Assembly (NCBI RefSeq): GCF_002775205.1
Contig: NC_036456.1
Coordinates: forward strand, 23,184,968-23,248,967
DNA from: Xiphophorus maculatus
Lineage: Eukaryota; Chordata; Actinopteri; Cyprinodontiformes; Poeciliidae
Length of the DNA stretch: 64,000 bases
Direction: 5' to 3'
The translations under genes were made by a program, and so were the position numbers. Positions 12,440 to 25,032 of the stretch are shown here, in pieces (positions within the stretch are counted from its first letter, which is position 1; every line of letters starts with the position of its first letter). The notes under the pieces are model-generated. The model was not told the DNA's origin, searched no databases, and saw nothing but the letters and a program-made list of their open reading frames with translations.

Positions 12440-12930
12440 ATCTGGCGACCATCGTCGTCTCCTCTACAACACCTCCCACCCGTTCTAGTGTCGCCCTGGG
12501 CAACAGCCATGTCAACACCGGCCTCAGGGTATGAGTCAAAGAAAACATCTAAACTTACCCACATCTACAGGAAGAGAAAAACATTTACACATTTCAACGT
12601 ACAGGCTGGTAAGAAAGGATTACTCTCTGTTAAAGTAACAGTAACACAGAGAGCAATCTGTGATCACCGTGTTTCCATAGCAACCATTAGTTTTAAGGCT
12701 TTTGAACTCGACTTTGGAGGGTGCCAGTTATATACAGTGAGTGTTAAAAATTTTACCAGAAAGCGGAAAACAAAGTGACACAGAATTTATTCTTAAACAG
12801 TATTTCAGACTGACGTGGTTAACACCGGCGTTCCTCAGGGGTGTGTATCCGGCCCCCAGCTCTACAGCTTCATCACGCACAACTGGGGCCACAACTCCAA
12901 CAATACTGAGGAGTTTGTTTGACAAAACCG
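12440..12930 (+). pseudogene. Non-LTR retrotransposon reverse-transcriptase fragments
   Basis: Reading frame 12815-12917 gives VVNTGVPQGCVSGPQLYSF followed by ITHNWGHNSNN, the conserved 'TGxPQGCVLSPxLYSLF' block of LINE reverse transcriptases. The usual LSP is altered and no FADDT catalytic box follows. A related piece upstream (LGNSHVNTG at about 12495-12530) may be another part of the same decayed element. It is a relic of a CR1/L2-like LINE rather than a gene. Confidence 0.6.
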
Positions 12931-13566
12931 ATCTGATCAGGCAAACTAGCAAAGCACGCTATAATCACATCTAAACAAGAAAACAGAAACTGAGACAACA
13001 AACTCCACCTGAAACTGTTTGTTTCTCTAAAACTGTGTTTGAGTTCAAAGGAAGATTTCATTCAACTATCACGTGTGAGAACGGATATAAAGGAAACATA
13101 TGTTGGTTCAATAAGGTTTTGAAGTAAAAATCAACCAAATGCAACCTAACCACTACGATGCAGGACACTCATAAAAATAATAATAAACATTTACGGTGAA
13201 ATTCAGACTCATAATAGATTCAAACTTAAAGCAAACCAATTCAATACAAAAGTTTAATATTTTCATAGCACCAGAACCTATGCAATACAAAGTGATAACA
13301 AAAAGATGCTAAACAACTGGAAGGACAGTTAGGCTTTAATATACTGCATGAAATCACAAACTGGCCAAAAAAGGGGGGAGAAAAACCAGGAAAATCCATC
13401 AGGATTTAGATTTAGACTGAACATCTAAGCATCAAAGTGACATGTGAAAATATCCAATTTTTTAACATTTAATGACCATTGAAAAATATACACACCCCAT
13501 CATTATGAATGTTTTGTGTTTCTGGACACACAGGGGAGAGCCTCCATAAAGCTGGTTCTCATGTTA
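12931..13566. other. Intergenic, downstream of the Fc-receptor-like gene
   Basis: AT-rich DNA, probably including the 3' UTR of the minus-strand Fc-receptor-like gene that ends at 13567. Nothing else is recognised. Confidence 0.4.
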
Positions 13567-16500
13567 TCAGCAACTCTCTGGTATCACTCTGGAATAGAAG
13601 GTCGGGACAGAACTTATATCTGGGGGAAAGCAAAGAGAGAAGATTTACACCAAAATAGAAACTGTCTTCATGGTAAATGAGTCTCATTTACATAAATGAT
13701 GCCAAAGACAACAGATAAAGTCTTCAGACTTCGGGCTTTCAGGGGGTTTCTGCTCTGTAGTCGGGGCAGATGTGCAGTTTTATTAATAATATATTCTAAT
13801 TATGACTCTCCTGAGGAAGTGCAGAGAGTTTGGTCAGTCTTTCCAACCTGGACCAGGTTTTAATAACAGGAGTTGGTCACCAGAGAGGACGGGTCAAAGA
13901 TCCTTCACTCTGGAGGCTCCAGCAGGAGAAAACTGACGAACCTCCTTGTAGCAAAAAGCATTAACTGCTTAATCACCAGTAATTATTTTACAGTATATAT
14001 GAATAAACATATGGACCCGGTGCAGCCTGGCATCATGCGCGCAAAACCCCAACCCCATCTTCCTGCTGGAGGGCAAAAACCTGCTGGCTGACAATGACTA
14101 GCATTGATTTTAGCCATTAAGTTGTCATTATAATGCGCTAAATCTTAAATGTACGACCTATATATAAAAGACAAAGGGACACAGTGCTGTGCTACTAACT
14201 GTCAGCACTACCACAACTAGATAACAAGGTCAGAAAAAAGTTTTAATCAAGAAAAAAATAGCGAGGGAGAGGGAAGTAGGTCAGTTATGCTAGCTTGACT
14301 ATGACAACTGTAAGATGTAGATGTGATGTGGAATTCAACGTGTTTTGGTTCAGTTACAAAATATCATGTGATCTAAGCACCAGCTGTCAACACATAAACC
14401 TAAACACCAACTCCCTGACAGATCATCAGGGGTTCAGGGGTTTAAATTAGCTAATCAGCCACCGCAGTGTTAGCTTAGCAAATAGCAGCAGTGGCTAATC
14501 TACCACAGCGATCACTTATTAATAATCGCAAAGGCCTAAAAACATAAAACGGTAACAGACTGAATGTTCTGTTCTCTGTGTGGGAAATGTTTGAGTGTTT
14601 TTTGGTGTTAAATCCTGAAACAAAAAGTGCTGTTGTTGTCAGTTGCTATGACAACAAGTCTGTGTGTAGTGGTTTAGAGTTATTCTTTAACGGTTTTTCT
14701 GCATTAGTTTTCCCGTTGCTGTGGCGCGCTGCACTAAATTAATAATAATATTTACATCTCCAGCTAACGGAGTTGTTCTCCGGCGGCGCCGCGGCTACAG
14801 ATGGCGAGGAAAAACATCGTCTTTTTGCCCTGCTGCATTGTGCACATGTGCAAAATTCCTGGATGTGAACAACAACATCCACTGGGTCCATACTGTAGCA
14901 ACAGTCCATCTAAATCACATGATCACTCTGAAACCAGACGCTCAGGTTAATCTTTTCTAATCCACAAATTTCTCTAAAGGTTCATTTCAAATCTTATTAA
15001 GGAAAGAAAAATAAACAGTTGTAATAATTATTATTTGACCTGCTTTATTTGTTATTGTATGTCATGCCACGTGGTGTAGGAACTGTTACCATGGTGATGG
15101 ACACGCCTCTGTTTTCAGCAGAACTACATTCTTCCTGTTTTATGAACGTCAACAAAGGCATGCTGTCTGCGAGGAGCGACGTAATGAAGGGAAGTGAACT
15201 TTGGTCTAAACCACGTCAGATGTGACCAGCTCTAACGGCTGTGATGCGTTCAGGGACTGTTTGTTTATTTCAGTGGGTTTCCAGAGAACGGATCTGTTCA
15301 TAAAACTCAGATGAAACCAGAGCGACTGACTCACCGGTGATTCTCTGAGGTTTCCTGTCCTCTGAGATGATGACCTCGGTGTAGGACACAGAACGCTTCA
15401 CTCCACCTGCACAATCAACCAATCATGGTGACAGCTGGACAGGGGTCAAAGTTCAACATTTATCCTACAAAGCTGTTCTGCTGTCATCAGATTATAGGTA
15501 AAAGTTCACGAATGTTTTCTTGTGTCTCACAGAAGCATGTTTGGTATCAAAGTGGAAATCTAATTAAAATTTAATTGATTCAAACAAATAAAAACTGTGA
15601 TAAAGTCTCTGAACCAGAATCTGTTGCAGTTACATGATTTATTGTCTTGTCAGTGAAAAATTGTCTCTTAAACTAAGTTGTTATTTCTATGTTGAAAGCT
15701 GAAAAGTGTAGAAAATAAAGTTTAAAGCAGTTTAATACCTGGGTTTTGCCTTGATAGATACATTTCTCGTATTTTATTAAAATACTTTGTAGCTGATATT
15801 TTTTCACAGTAGATCTAAAGCTTGTATGCCGTGACTCAGCACTTTCACAGAGAAACCTTACAGGATTTTAATGAGTCACAGTTTGAGTCAGTCTCAGCTG
15901 ACAAAAGTGCTGACACTGCAAAAACACAAAAATACTAATTATAAAGTATTTCTGTCTAGTTTTTAGTGTAAATATGTCAGTAAATTTGAAATAAGACAAA
16001 ACTAACTCACAACTAAATTGTCAACAAGATATCTGAGCTTTTGGTAAATCAATAATTCCTTAATATTGATTTAAAACGTACAAATTATTCTATTTATTCA
16101 GCCACAGAATAACTCCTGGCTAGCTTGTCAATTGCAACACTTATTTTAAGTCAATAATTCCTTCATATTGGTTTTTAAATGTTCTAGTTCCACTGGCAGA
16201 TCTTTTTGTTTTAATTGAAAAAAATCTCCCAGTGGACTGGTTCTTTAGTTTTATCAAAATTAAAAAGTGATTGACAAGATATTTGCACCAAAAACAAGAC
16301 AAAAAATACTTGGTGAGATTTTCTGTGGAACTAGAACTTGTACTTTTTTTAATCAATATTAAGAAATTATTAGCTTAACAAAAAGCTATAATATCTTGGT
16401 GAAAATTTACTTGTATGTTAGTTTTGTCTTATTTCAAGTGTTTTAAGATATTTGAACCAGAAACTGACAAAAAATACTTGATAAGATTTTGTGTTTTTGA

Positions 16501-19500
16501 AAAAAAATAAATACATTTTCAGCTGTGATTAAACATGTAGACTAAAGTATTTAAAACAAGGTAACTCACACTGAGGATTAAAAATAAACCATGACATCAG
16601 CATTGATGCCTCACACAGACGGTCGTCTATGTTTGAGGCATTTCAAATCTTCCAACTATTCAAACTATGAAAGTCAATGAGGACACCAGTGACATTATGA
16701 CATTCAAGGCCTTAATTAGTCTCTAAGATGCTTTGAGGTGTGAACTCAAGAATCCACTTTTAGTTTTGAGGTAAAATTCCTTTCATAGAAATGCATCAGA
16801 CAGTGACGACTAACATAATCAAGAAAGATTCTTCATAATAGAGCATGAAAACAAACAAAGCAAGAGAAATGTTTAGTTTTACATGTCACTCATAGCTGTG
16901 AGGTGGAGGAACATAGTTCATAATAACCTTCGATGTTATCAGCAAAGCTATTAATGCAAAAATATTAAAATCCACGCAGTAAAACCTCCTCCTGCGTCAA
17001 AGATTATCACATTTCATGTTTGACATTTTACTCCCTTCATTCTGTCACCGCCGTGATAAAAGACGTGGTATGTGACATTTATTTATTGTGTCATAAACAG
17101 ACGTGAGGTGGAGCTGCTGTTCTCACGACACAGACTGGGAAAAAAGAAAACGGTAAGAAGAAAAGACAAAATCTCAGGAATGATCTGCATCATTAACTCT
17201 GTCTTCAGTCACTTTATGCTCTCTGTGCTGCTCTGTTCAGCACATCTGTAATCAAACTGAACGTAGGATGAGACATCATTCCTCATGATTTTAGTTCCTC
17301 AGTGAGAAAATAACATGTTTCTACGATAAATTATTTCAGAAATGTTAAGTCAATGCAGACGATGAATAATCTCATGTGGTTTAATTTATCTGTTTAACAT
17401 GAGCATCAATGTTTTCCTCTTTTAGTTTTATGCTCAGCCTTGTGGTGGAACTAAAAGTGACTAAAATAAAAACTAAACAATGAAATGAAGAGAATAATTG
17501 AAAATGTGACGATTCTGATGGTCTTTAAGTGTTTAAGATTATTTTTCAGATTTAGACATTTTATAGAGAAAATGTGGGAAAAAATGACTTCAGACTTTGA
17601 GGATGAAATTTTTACATCACTTTTTGATTTAGTGAATTAACACATGGCAAAATTTAAGTTTTAAAATCTCTAACCTCAAACTTTATACAGTACTGCATAG
17701 TAGCAACGACGCTTTCATGAACTAAAAGAATTATCAGAGAGTGAAGTTTCAAAAAGGAGAATTTCTTCCCTTTGTTTTCTGTGTCAACATTAAAAACCTC
17801 AGACTAAACACTGAAACCGCTCCAGATAAACAGATAAACCCAGAATGACTCACATCTCTGCCAGGTTTAGATTTAGAAAATGTCATTTAATTTTGACCAG
17901 GATTCTGGTCGGACCGCTAAGAATCGTTAACTTTAAGTTAAATGATTCCTTTGAAGCTAAATAGTCTGAATAATTCTGGCGTTAGCTGTAGGTCACAGAG
18001 CTTCTCGTTTCACGTAAACTCCTCCGTTTGTTTCCCTCCCTCCTTCTGACGCCTGAACACAGAGAAGCAGCAGGATGTGTTATTTCTGAGTGTTTACTTG
18101 AAAACACACTGACCTTTGTGGTTTCTCCAGTGGCAGAGCAACATCAGCGCGATCAACAGCAAAAAGCCAGCCACAACAGGAAGTAGTATGAATGTGAGCG
18201 GAGCAGTAGGCGTTTGAGGCCTGCGCCCTTCAAAATACAAAGATAGCAGGTTAGCTGGCCTACATACAAACAATACCAGCATCGCTACACAAATGAGGGC
18301 GGCAGATAAAACCCACAGCTCTGAACACCAGAAGAGATCAGATCCTTTTCACATTTATCGATGAAAGAAATGTCATTTCTTTCTGTTAAATCATATTTAA
18401 TGATGCCGCTGGGGATTAATAATCTGGTAACTCAGTTTCTAAATGCAAAGTGCCAAATTATAAGTCATCTCAAGGATCTTTAAATAGTTGTAGAACTTTA
18501 TTTGCTCCAAATTCATATCAACTGGATTCACACCAGTCTCATCAAATTTACTAAAAATTATATTATTATTCATTAGAATGAATCAACACATTTTAGAAAA
18601 AGAATGTACATTCTCTAGAGGTGTAATTTAGCACATAATAATAAAACGGAGATAGTTTTTTGGCACTATTGTCATTCCATAAAACTGCAGACAGTCATTT
18701 AAATAAAACATTTCTCACCTCTTACAGCCACCCAGCTTTCTGCTGATTCTCCTATTCCAGAGGTGTTACATTTATAAAATCCTTCATCAGATTTAGAAAC
18801 GCTTCGGATGGTGAAGGTTCCCGCAGAGCTGTCCCCGACCAGAACCCCGTTTCTATAGAAACGAGTGAGATTGGAGGATAATGGTGGCCTGGATCTGCAG
18901 TGAAGAGTCAAGTTTTCTCCTTCACTAACTGGATGTCCAGGACTGTCCAGGATTATTGGTTCATCTGAAAAACAAAATGTGGAAGAAAATGAGTTTTAAA
19001 TGAGTCAGAAAAAATATCATGAGCATTTTTATCTCCTGCACACAGGAAGAAACTCATAAACATAACACATGATGAGCTCTATCATTACAAAACTCTATAG
19101 AATAGAAAACCGTAGATTCACCCAAAGATAAATATAATATAACACTAAGAACAACATTTTGTGCTGTTATTAAAAACAGCTTCTTCTGCCGATTCAAAGG
19201 AATGTGCAAGTGAGTAGAATATATTTTTTTAAATATATGAAATGCATTAAAAACAGGCTATTGTTATTGTTACATAAAACTGTGCAAATAACAGCATGTA
19301 CTGTAAACGCGTTTTGAGTTTGTGAGGAAGGATCTTTGGTAACGCTGCTTTGTGCAGCTTGGATGCAGCCGTCTGTCGCTGAAGGAGATCTGCAGTTCAG
19401 CAGCAGCTTCATGAGCTGCATTTCTATTACAAATGTATGCAAAACTTTGTCGTTAAAAAGAAAAATGATTAATTTTGCAATTACAATGTTTCGATAAAAT

Positions 19501-20915
19501 ACAAAATGCAAATAATATCACACCTGACTAAGTTTGTTCACACAATAAATCGTTAAAAAGGCCACGCCATCATTGTCGTCGTACCACTTCCTGTTTTCTT
19601 CTTCGTCTTTCCCACCAATAGGAACATCTGGTTGTTGATCACGATTCATGTGATGTGAAAAACTTTTTCTCTTTGCAGCTTTAAAAAATACACAAATTTC
19701 AATACGGCTGAAAAACAAGCTCAATGCGGCTCAGAACCTTTTAATAGAAAACTTGTTTGGTTCTAAAGCGCCTTGTTGTTATTAAGCTAATTTTTTTAAG
19801 TCCAATTTGCACAATTAGAAAGTCACGGTCAAGTTTCTATATTACAGATTCAAGACTTTATAGATATTTCAGCTTTCAGCGTGTTGCTCTGATTACATGA
19901 GAATCAACTGAACTCGTCTGAAAGCATCAAACCAGATCCAAACTCTACTGATGTTTTATCTTGAAATAAATTTGGCCGTAATCTGAGACTGAGAGACGTT
20001 TGAGAAACCAAACCTCAAACTGAAGCTTTTTGTGTGAATTTACCTACATCCTGTTTGGTGCCTGGAGGACTTTCCTCTCTGCCTGACCACAAACAGGTCG
20101 ACCTGAATCAGTTACAGAGAAGAATTAAATCAGCTCCTGCTCACTTTTTACCCACCTGTTACTCTGATGTTGACTGAATCGCTGCGTTCGCCTGCTGCAG
20201 ATTCACACCAGTAAAGTCCAGAGTCGTGTTCATACAGCTCAGAAAAGAAGCATTCAGATTTATTAGCTTGAGTTAAATCCTGGGGACAGAGTTCACTTAT
20301 TTGTTTTGATGTACTTCTCATGACTCTCCACTCAGACCAGTTTCCTTCACAGCTCAGAGTAACAGACTCATACTGGAAGAACTGGGATCTGCTGGGAAAA
20401 AGCCTCAGACAAGCTGCAAAGAGGAGAAAAACCTTCAGAGAGGAAATGTTTTCAAAATGTTTCTGATCAATTCAGAAACAGAAAAACAATAAAATACCTT
20501 TGCTTTCAATCAAATGTTTTTACAAACCGCTGATTCACATTCATGTCAGACTCAACTACCGAAGCCGAGTTGATGCAGCTGATATAATCAGTTTGACCCG
20601 ATAAAACAAAAACGATCACAGAGGAAACACCAAAGCAGGAAACTCTCTGATCTTCATGTTTCCCATGAATAAAAAGCTCATTTAGCTGAAGATGTTTCCC
20701 ATTTTAGTTTTCATTTCACACAGAGCAAATAATTCAGATCTTAACATCAGAGAAATGTTTTCTGAAATTACTTCTAGTTAAAAACTAAAATCAAAATCTA
20801 AAAAGTGAGTTTTAGAATCAATGAACCAGAAGATGAATCACAAATAAGAGACTTTAAATGACATTAAAAAGTATTTTTACTCACCAATAACGGCGCAGAG
20901 AGCTGTTATCTCCAT
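13567..20915 (-). CDS. Fc-receptor-like inhibitory receptor, two Ig domains, TM, ITIM and ITSM
   Basis: Six exons, all joined in phase 1, give 257 codons: 20915-20885, 20413-20156, 18964-18719, 18227-18114, 15406-15335 and 13619-13567. Exon 1 starts a short leader (MEITALCAVI). Exon 2 is an Ig domain (C32-C80, extra pair C53/C65, ending DSGLYWC) with the FFQYESVTLSC start typical of fish Fc-receptor-like D1. Exon 3 is a second Ig domain (C119-C162, DEGFYKC). Exon 4 has a transmembrane helix (about 188-210). Exon 5 carries VSYTEV (Y225, ITIM consensus), and exon 6 carries TFYSRV (Y249, ITSM consensus) before TGA. These motifs recruit SH2 phosphatases or SAP-type adaptors in known families, so an inhibitory or switchable leukocyte receptor is inferred. 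The terminal exon was chosen by splice site and phase only. A tiny leader micro-exon in the first intron cannot be excluded, because the leader is short. Confidence 0.82.
15914..16500. mobile_element. Palindromic MITE (CACTGCAAAAAC family) in the Fc-receptor-like intron
   Basis: The left end (CACTGCAAAAACAC, then GAAATAAGACAAAACTAAC) and the right end (GTTTTGTCTTATTTCAAG, then TTTTGTGTTTTT) are long imperfect inverted repeats of about 95 bp. The inner parts (AATTCCTT.ATATTG, TCTAGTTCCACTGGCAGA against TCTGTGGAACTAGA) also pair, so the whole 0.6 kb can fold on itself. Elements with this look are abundant in teleosts and are non-autonomous DNA transposons. It lies in the intron between exons 4 and 5. 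Confidence 0.75.
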
Positions 20916-22984
20916 CCTGAGCCGCTGCACTGAGGGATCTCACCATCGGGGGGTTTTCGACATCACATTCTGGTGATTGTGTCAAAGACACCACAGCTTC
21001 CTGCTAATGCGATCATCTCTGGGTACAAATCTGTGAGCATCTTGTTTGTGCAAGAGCTGTGAAAAAAGAAGAGAGAAACCCTGAGAAGCTCAGAAAAGGT
21101 CAAACATTTTGGTCCACCAGTCAGCAGGAAGTGGCGGGAAGTGAAGGTCGCTGTGACCTCTGATGCAATTTACAGCTAAATGTGATTTCAGCCTGAGGTG
21201 AACAGAAACTTCCTCTACAGGCAGCGCTGACCCAAACATTTAAGTTCGAAAACCTCTAAAGCCTTTAAAGAGCAAGGGCAGACCAAGGGTTGATGCACAT
21301 CTATCTGCTGAACTCTGATTGAACCCGACTATTAAACAGCAGAACATCAAGCTGACTCTGTTCAAGTGCATCACAATAAGTTATGATGTAATATGAAAGT
21401 TAATTTACTGCTTTAATTAAATACAAATAGGAATTCAAGTATTATACAGACTAAATCAATACCAACTGTTTCATTTTCAACTAATTATTTCTACTGATGA
21501 TTACAGCAAAAGCCAAAATTCAGTTTGTTTTCAGAAATTATAATAAACCAGAGGATCAATAAAATGTTTCATGACCTCCATCAGGATGTGTTCAATGTTT
21601 GGCTCCTTTCACGACTTCCTGCTTCAGTGCAGAGCAGCTGGTGGCTTTTAACTAGGTAATTCTAAATTAATTTAGAATTTAATGTTTAACCTAATTGTTT
21701 AAATTAAGTTAAACATTAAATGTTTAACCTAATGTAACATAAAAAAGTGAAAAAACTAAACGGTTTAACAGTGTTGATAAACTTTCTGGAGTTTCGGTTT
21801 ATCCGGTTTATGCTAACCTGTTAGCAACAAGCATAAAGTACAACGTTATTTTCATGCTAGCTCATGTTGAGCTGAGCCAACTGAATAAAATGGTAATAAT
21901 CTGTTAACTTTAATAATCTGTTAACGGTATTAATCTGTTTTATTGTTGTTGCAGCAGCTGGAATCACCGTGACATCAGAGCTCTCCACAGGCTGAGGAGC
22001 AGCAGCAACATCTTGACCTCCATGAATCTTTGGAGAAACGTTGTTCTCCATGGTAACGCTTGCTCTGCTGTTTGTGGATCCGGTGGCGGTGCTCCGTCCA
22101 TAAGGCTAACGGCCTGAAGCTAGCTGGCTGATATGATCTGAGTTAAAGGCTCTGAATGAGGTGAGGGGCTGACTAAACGTAAAGTGGTTTTCCTTCTGCT
22201 GACTTGAAACCACAGCTATGTGGCACGCGCCCCAGTCCAACCAGATGCTTCCCCCAGATAGCAGCCCAGAGCGGCAGCCATGTTTTCATCAGACTCAACC
22301 AGTTTTCCTTCTCATGTGAATTATTATTTGTCCACTTAAAATTTGTTCATAATAATGTTTTGCTTTTCTTGTTGTGCTGAACTGTGTGAGTCTAATTCTG
22401 CTAAATTTGTTTTGCGTTTTACTTTAAAGTTGTGACTAACTTATCGCAGCGCCGCCATCTTGGTAGTTCATCGCTCCATTCAATCAGCTACTGACGGCTA
22501 ACATAACATTATTAACCACTAGTTCAATGTTTCTTATTCAGTAAATTATTTCTGAAACATTATTTTATTAAAATAGTGTTTGATTTTCTCTGCTGCTTTC
22601 TGAACTGGGTTTTTAAACACCAACCACTTGCTCTAGTTTCAAAACTAGCATGGCCTCATGAACAATTCTCAAAACAAACCTTGCTTTCTTTTTTATTATT
22701 ACTTTTTCATGGTTTATTAGTTTTTATTATTCTCTTCCCTACTTTAATAGCTTAGTTTTTGTTTGCCTGGTTAAAGTTGACTGAAGTATTGAGGTATTTT
22801 GTTAATAAATTCTCATATATTGGAGAGAAATTTTTATTTTTCATATGTGTGCAGGTTTCTGAAAACACGTGGAGACTTTCACTGTAGGTAGGGAATCCTG
22901 TGTGACGTCAATGTCTGGGAGATACGCAGGGATACCCATGACTAACAGGGAGTGGCTTGGTTTCCCCAGAAACTTCAGATAAAT
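20916..22984. other. Intergenic, upstream of the Fc-receptor-like gene
   Basis: The first few hundred bases should hold the promoter and 5' UTR of the minus-strand receptor gene, but no TATA box is obvious. An inverted repeat with perfect 14-bp arms lies at 21677-21690 and 21708-21721. No coding exon is recognised; the frame at 21857-22051 is short and without motifs. Confidence 0.45.
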
Positions 22985-24141
22985 ATTTACTCTTATCTCT
23001 CAGTCTGTCTCTCTCTGCTTCCTGTTTATGGCTGGATTGGTCACTAAAACATCAACATTCACCATGACTTCTGTCTGACATGGTTTGGTTTTTGCACTTT
23101 AAGTAACATTTAAATCACGGTGCGGACATTTAAATCTCCTTCACGAGAAGCAGAGTAAAACTTTAGATTCTTAAAGTCATAATAAACAAATAAAAACAGC
23201 TCAGGTCTGTTGTTAACTAAAATGCTCAAACTTTAAGTTGATAAAACTTTCCTCCTGAATCTGTCTGTCAATCCTGAACAATATTCTAGAAACAATTGAT
23301 CAGATCTTACCTTCACGCTTTAAAACACCAACTGAACCCACAGAGAAGGAAGCAGGTCCCTCCCAGCAGCAACAGGAAACGCCTCTGTGATGTCACTGGT
23401 TTTGATTGGCTGAAAACCAACCTTAACAGAGAGTTGTGTGTTTATTTTTTACTCCCAGATGTTATCTCAAGTTTTGGTTACTTTTCCATTATAAAAAAAA
23501 AAAACACCTCAGTAACATGTTTTGTTTTTGTTTCTTTTGGGTTTTTTTCTTGTTTTCCCCCAAAATCTCTATTAAAGTTTAAAAACACACATATAAAGAA
23601 TCTCTAAAGGGAATAGAGGAAAAAACATGAAACAAAAATATAAAATCAAAAGAAGGAAGAAAGACACCAGCAGAAAATAAATACATCTTCCAACAACGTA
23701 GAAACAGTTCAACCGATAAAAGGTAGGAAACTAAATTAAAATAGCATAACCTAAGATAAAGAAAATTTATATCTGCAGAAACCTAACATTATCTTCTTTC
23801 CATATTTGTTATGTAAACATTCAACATCATGTAATAAATTAGCTGGATAATATTGTACTTTGCTATTAGTAATAATAACCTGATAAATAATATTAAACTC
23901 TTAAATGTTATTTAACACCAGAAACTACATGGAGCAGCTTAACCAACCTGAAGCTAATGAAACGGTTTAGTCCTCAGTCCTCCTGTCTGGCGCTGCCACT
24001 TCAGGAAGTCCCAGAATATGGAGGCTGTGATTGTTTGCTGCTAATTATGATTGGCAGGTTGGGCAGCAAATGGCGGTTCAGCCTTTATATTTGTATTTGT
24101 GATGATATTTTGTTGTTAGAGCTTCCTTGTTCCCCAGTTCA
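22985..24141 (-). repeat. Arm B of the 1.17-kb inverted duplication
   Basis: Reverse complement of 1-1170, including the exon-like segment with its donor (GCGTGAAG then GTAAG, donor at 23310-23309 on the minus strand). The two arms point toward each other and enclose TRIM1 and the Fc-receptor-like gene. Position 24141 corresponds to window base 1, so the true outer end of arm A is not visible. Confidence 0.8.
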
Positions 24142-25032
24142 GCTGCATCAGCAGAATAAAGGGTTCATGTTGTATCTGTTCATCTTACTTTGTGAAGGTG
24201 AAACTTTCCAAGAAACAGAAGAAGTTGGATGAAAAATGCTGTTTTTATCTACGTTCTTACCCAGAACAGAGAAAATAATATCTTTATCAATGAAGGAATT
24301 ATTTAAAATTTCAAAACTAAAAACTTCCAGGCCTCCGTATTATAGCAGAGTTAAGAAGAGGCAGGATAAAAACAGGACAGGTTCTGTTCATTTAAATGGG
24401 AAAGTTAAACTTTACTCTTAAATTAAAAGCTTATTTCTGCTCTGTTCTGGTAAATCAGTGTTTATTTTTGCCTCCACAAATCAATTGTTACTGTTTAAAG
24501 CTACATTGAAATTGATTGCTAAAATGTTTTAATAAATATGAACTGGCTTTCATTTTTCACTTTTAATTTTAACTGTTATGTAAACAGATATGAATTCAAG
24601 TGAATCAATTTGTTATAAAGTTTCAAATGTTTATATGAATAAAATGAATGAATCAGGATTCCTGGTATTTCTGATTATTCACAGGAAAATAATAAATCTT
24701 TGAGCAGAGGACCCAGTCGAAGGATGTGATCATAAAAATGGGATAAATTATATAAAAACAGAAAACTAAGAAAAGTGCCTTTACACACAGATTAATTTAA
24801 TCTGGAAGCGATTATTTGTCTAGAATTGGATCCATAAATATTTAGTTATAGTTAGGTGTGTTCTCCCTACTTTCCATTACGTAAGCCGTAATTCCACGCT
24901 GTTGAATTGCTGAAACCGAAGCTCCACCCCTTTACGCCCATAAAGTCAGCACAGTTTAAAACCCACAGTTGGTTCCTTCTCAGTTCAGGGAATCCTCGGT
25001 ACCGTAGCGGCGGTGACAACAGTTCTGTTGTA
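24142..25032. other. Intergenic and upstream region of Ig1
   Basis: No gene is recognised. The last ~150 bases before the Ig1 leader are less AT-rich and should contain its promoter and 5' UTR; no clear TATA box was found. Confidence 0.4.
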
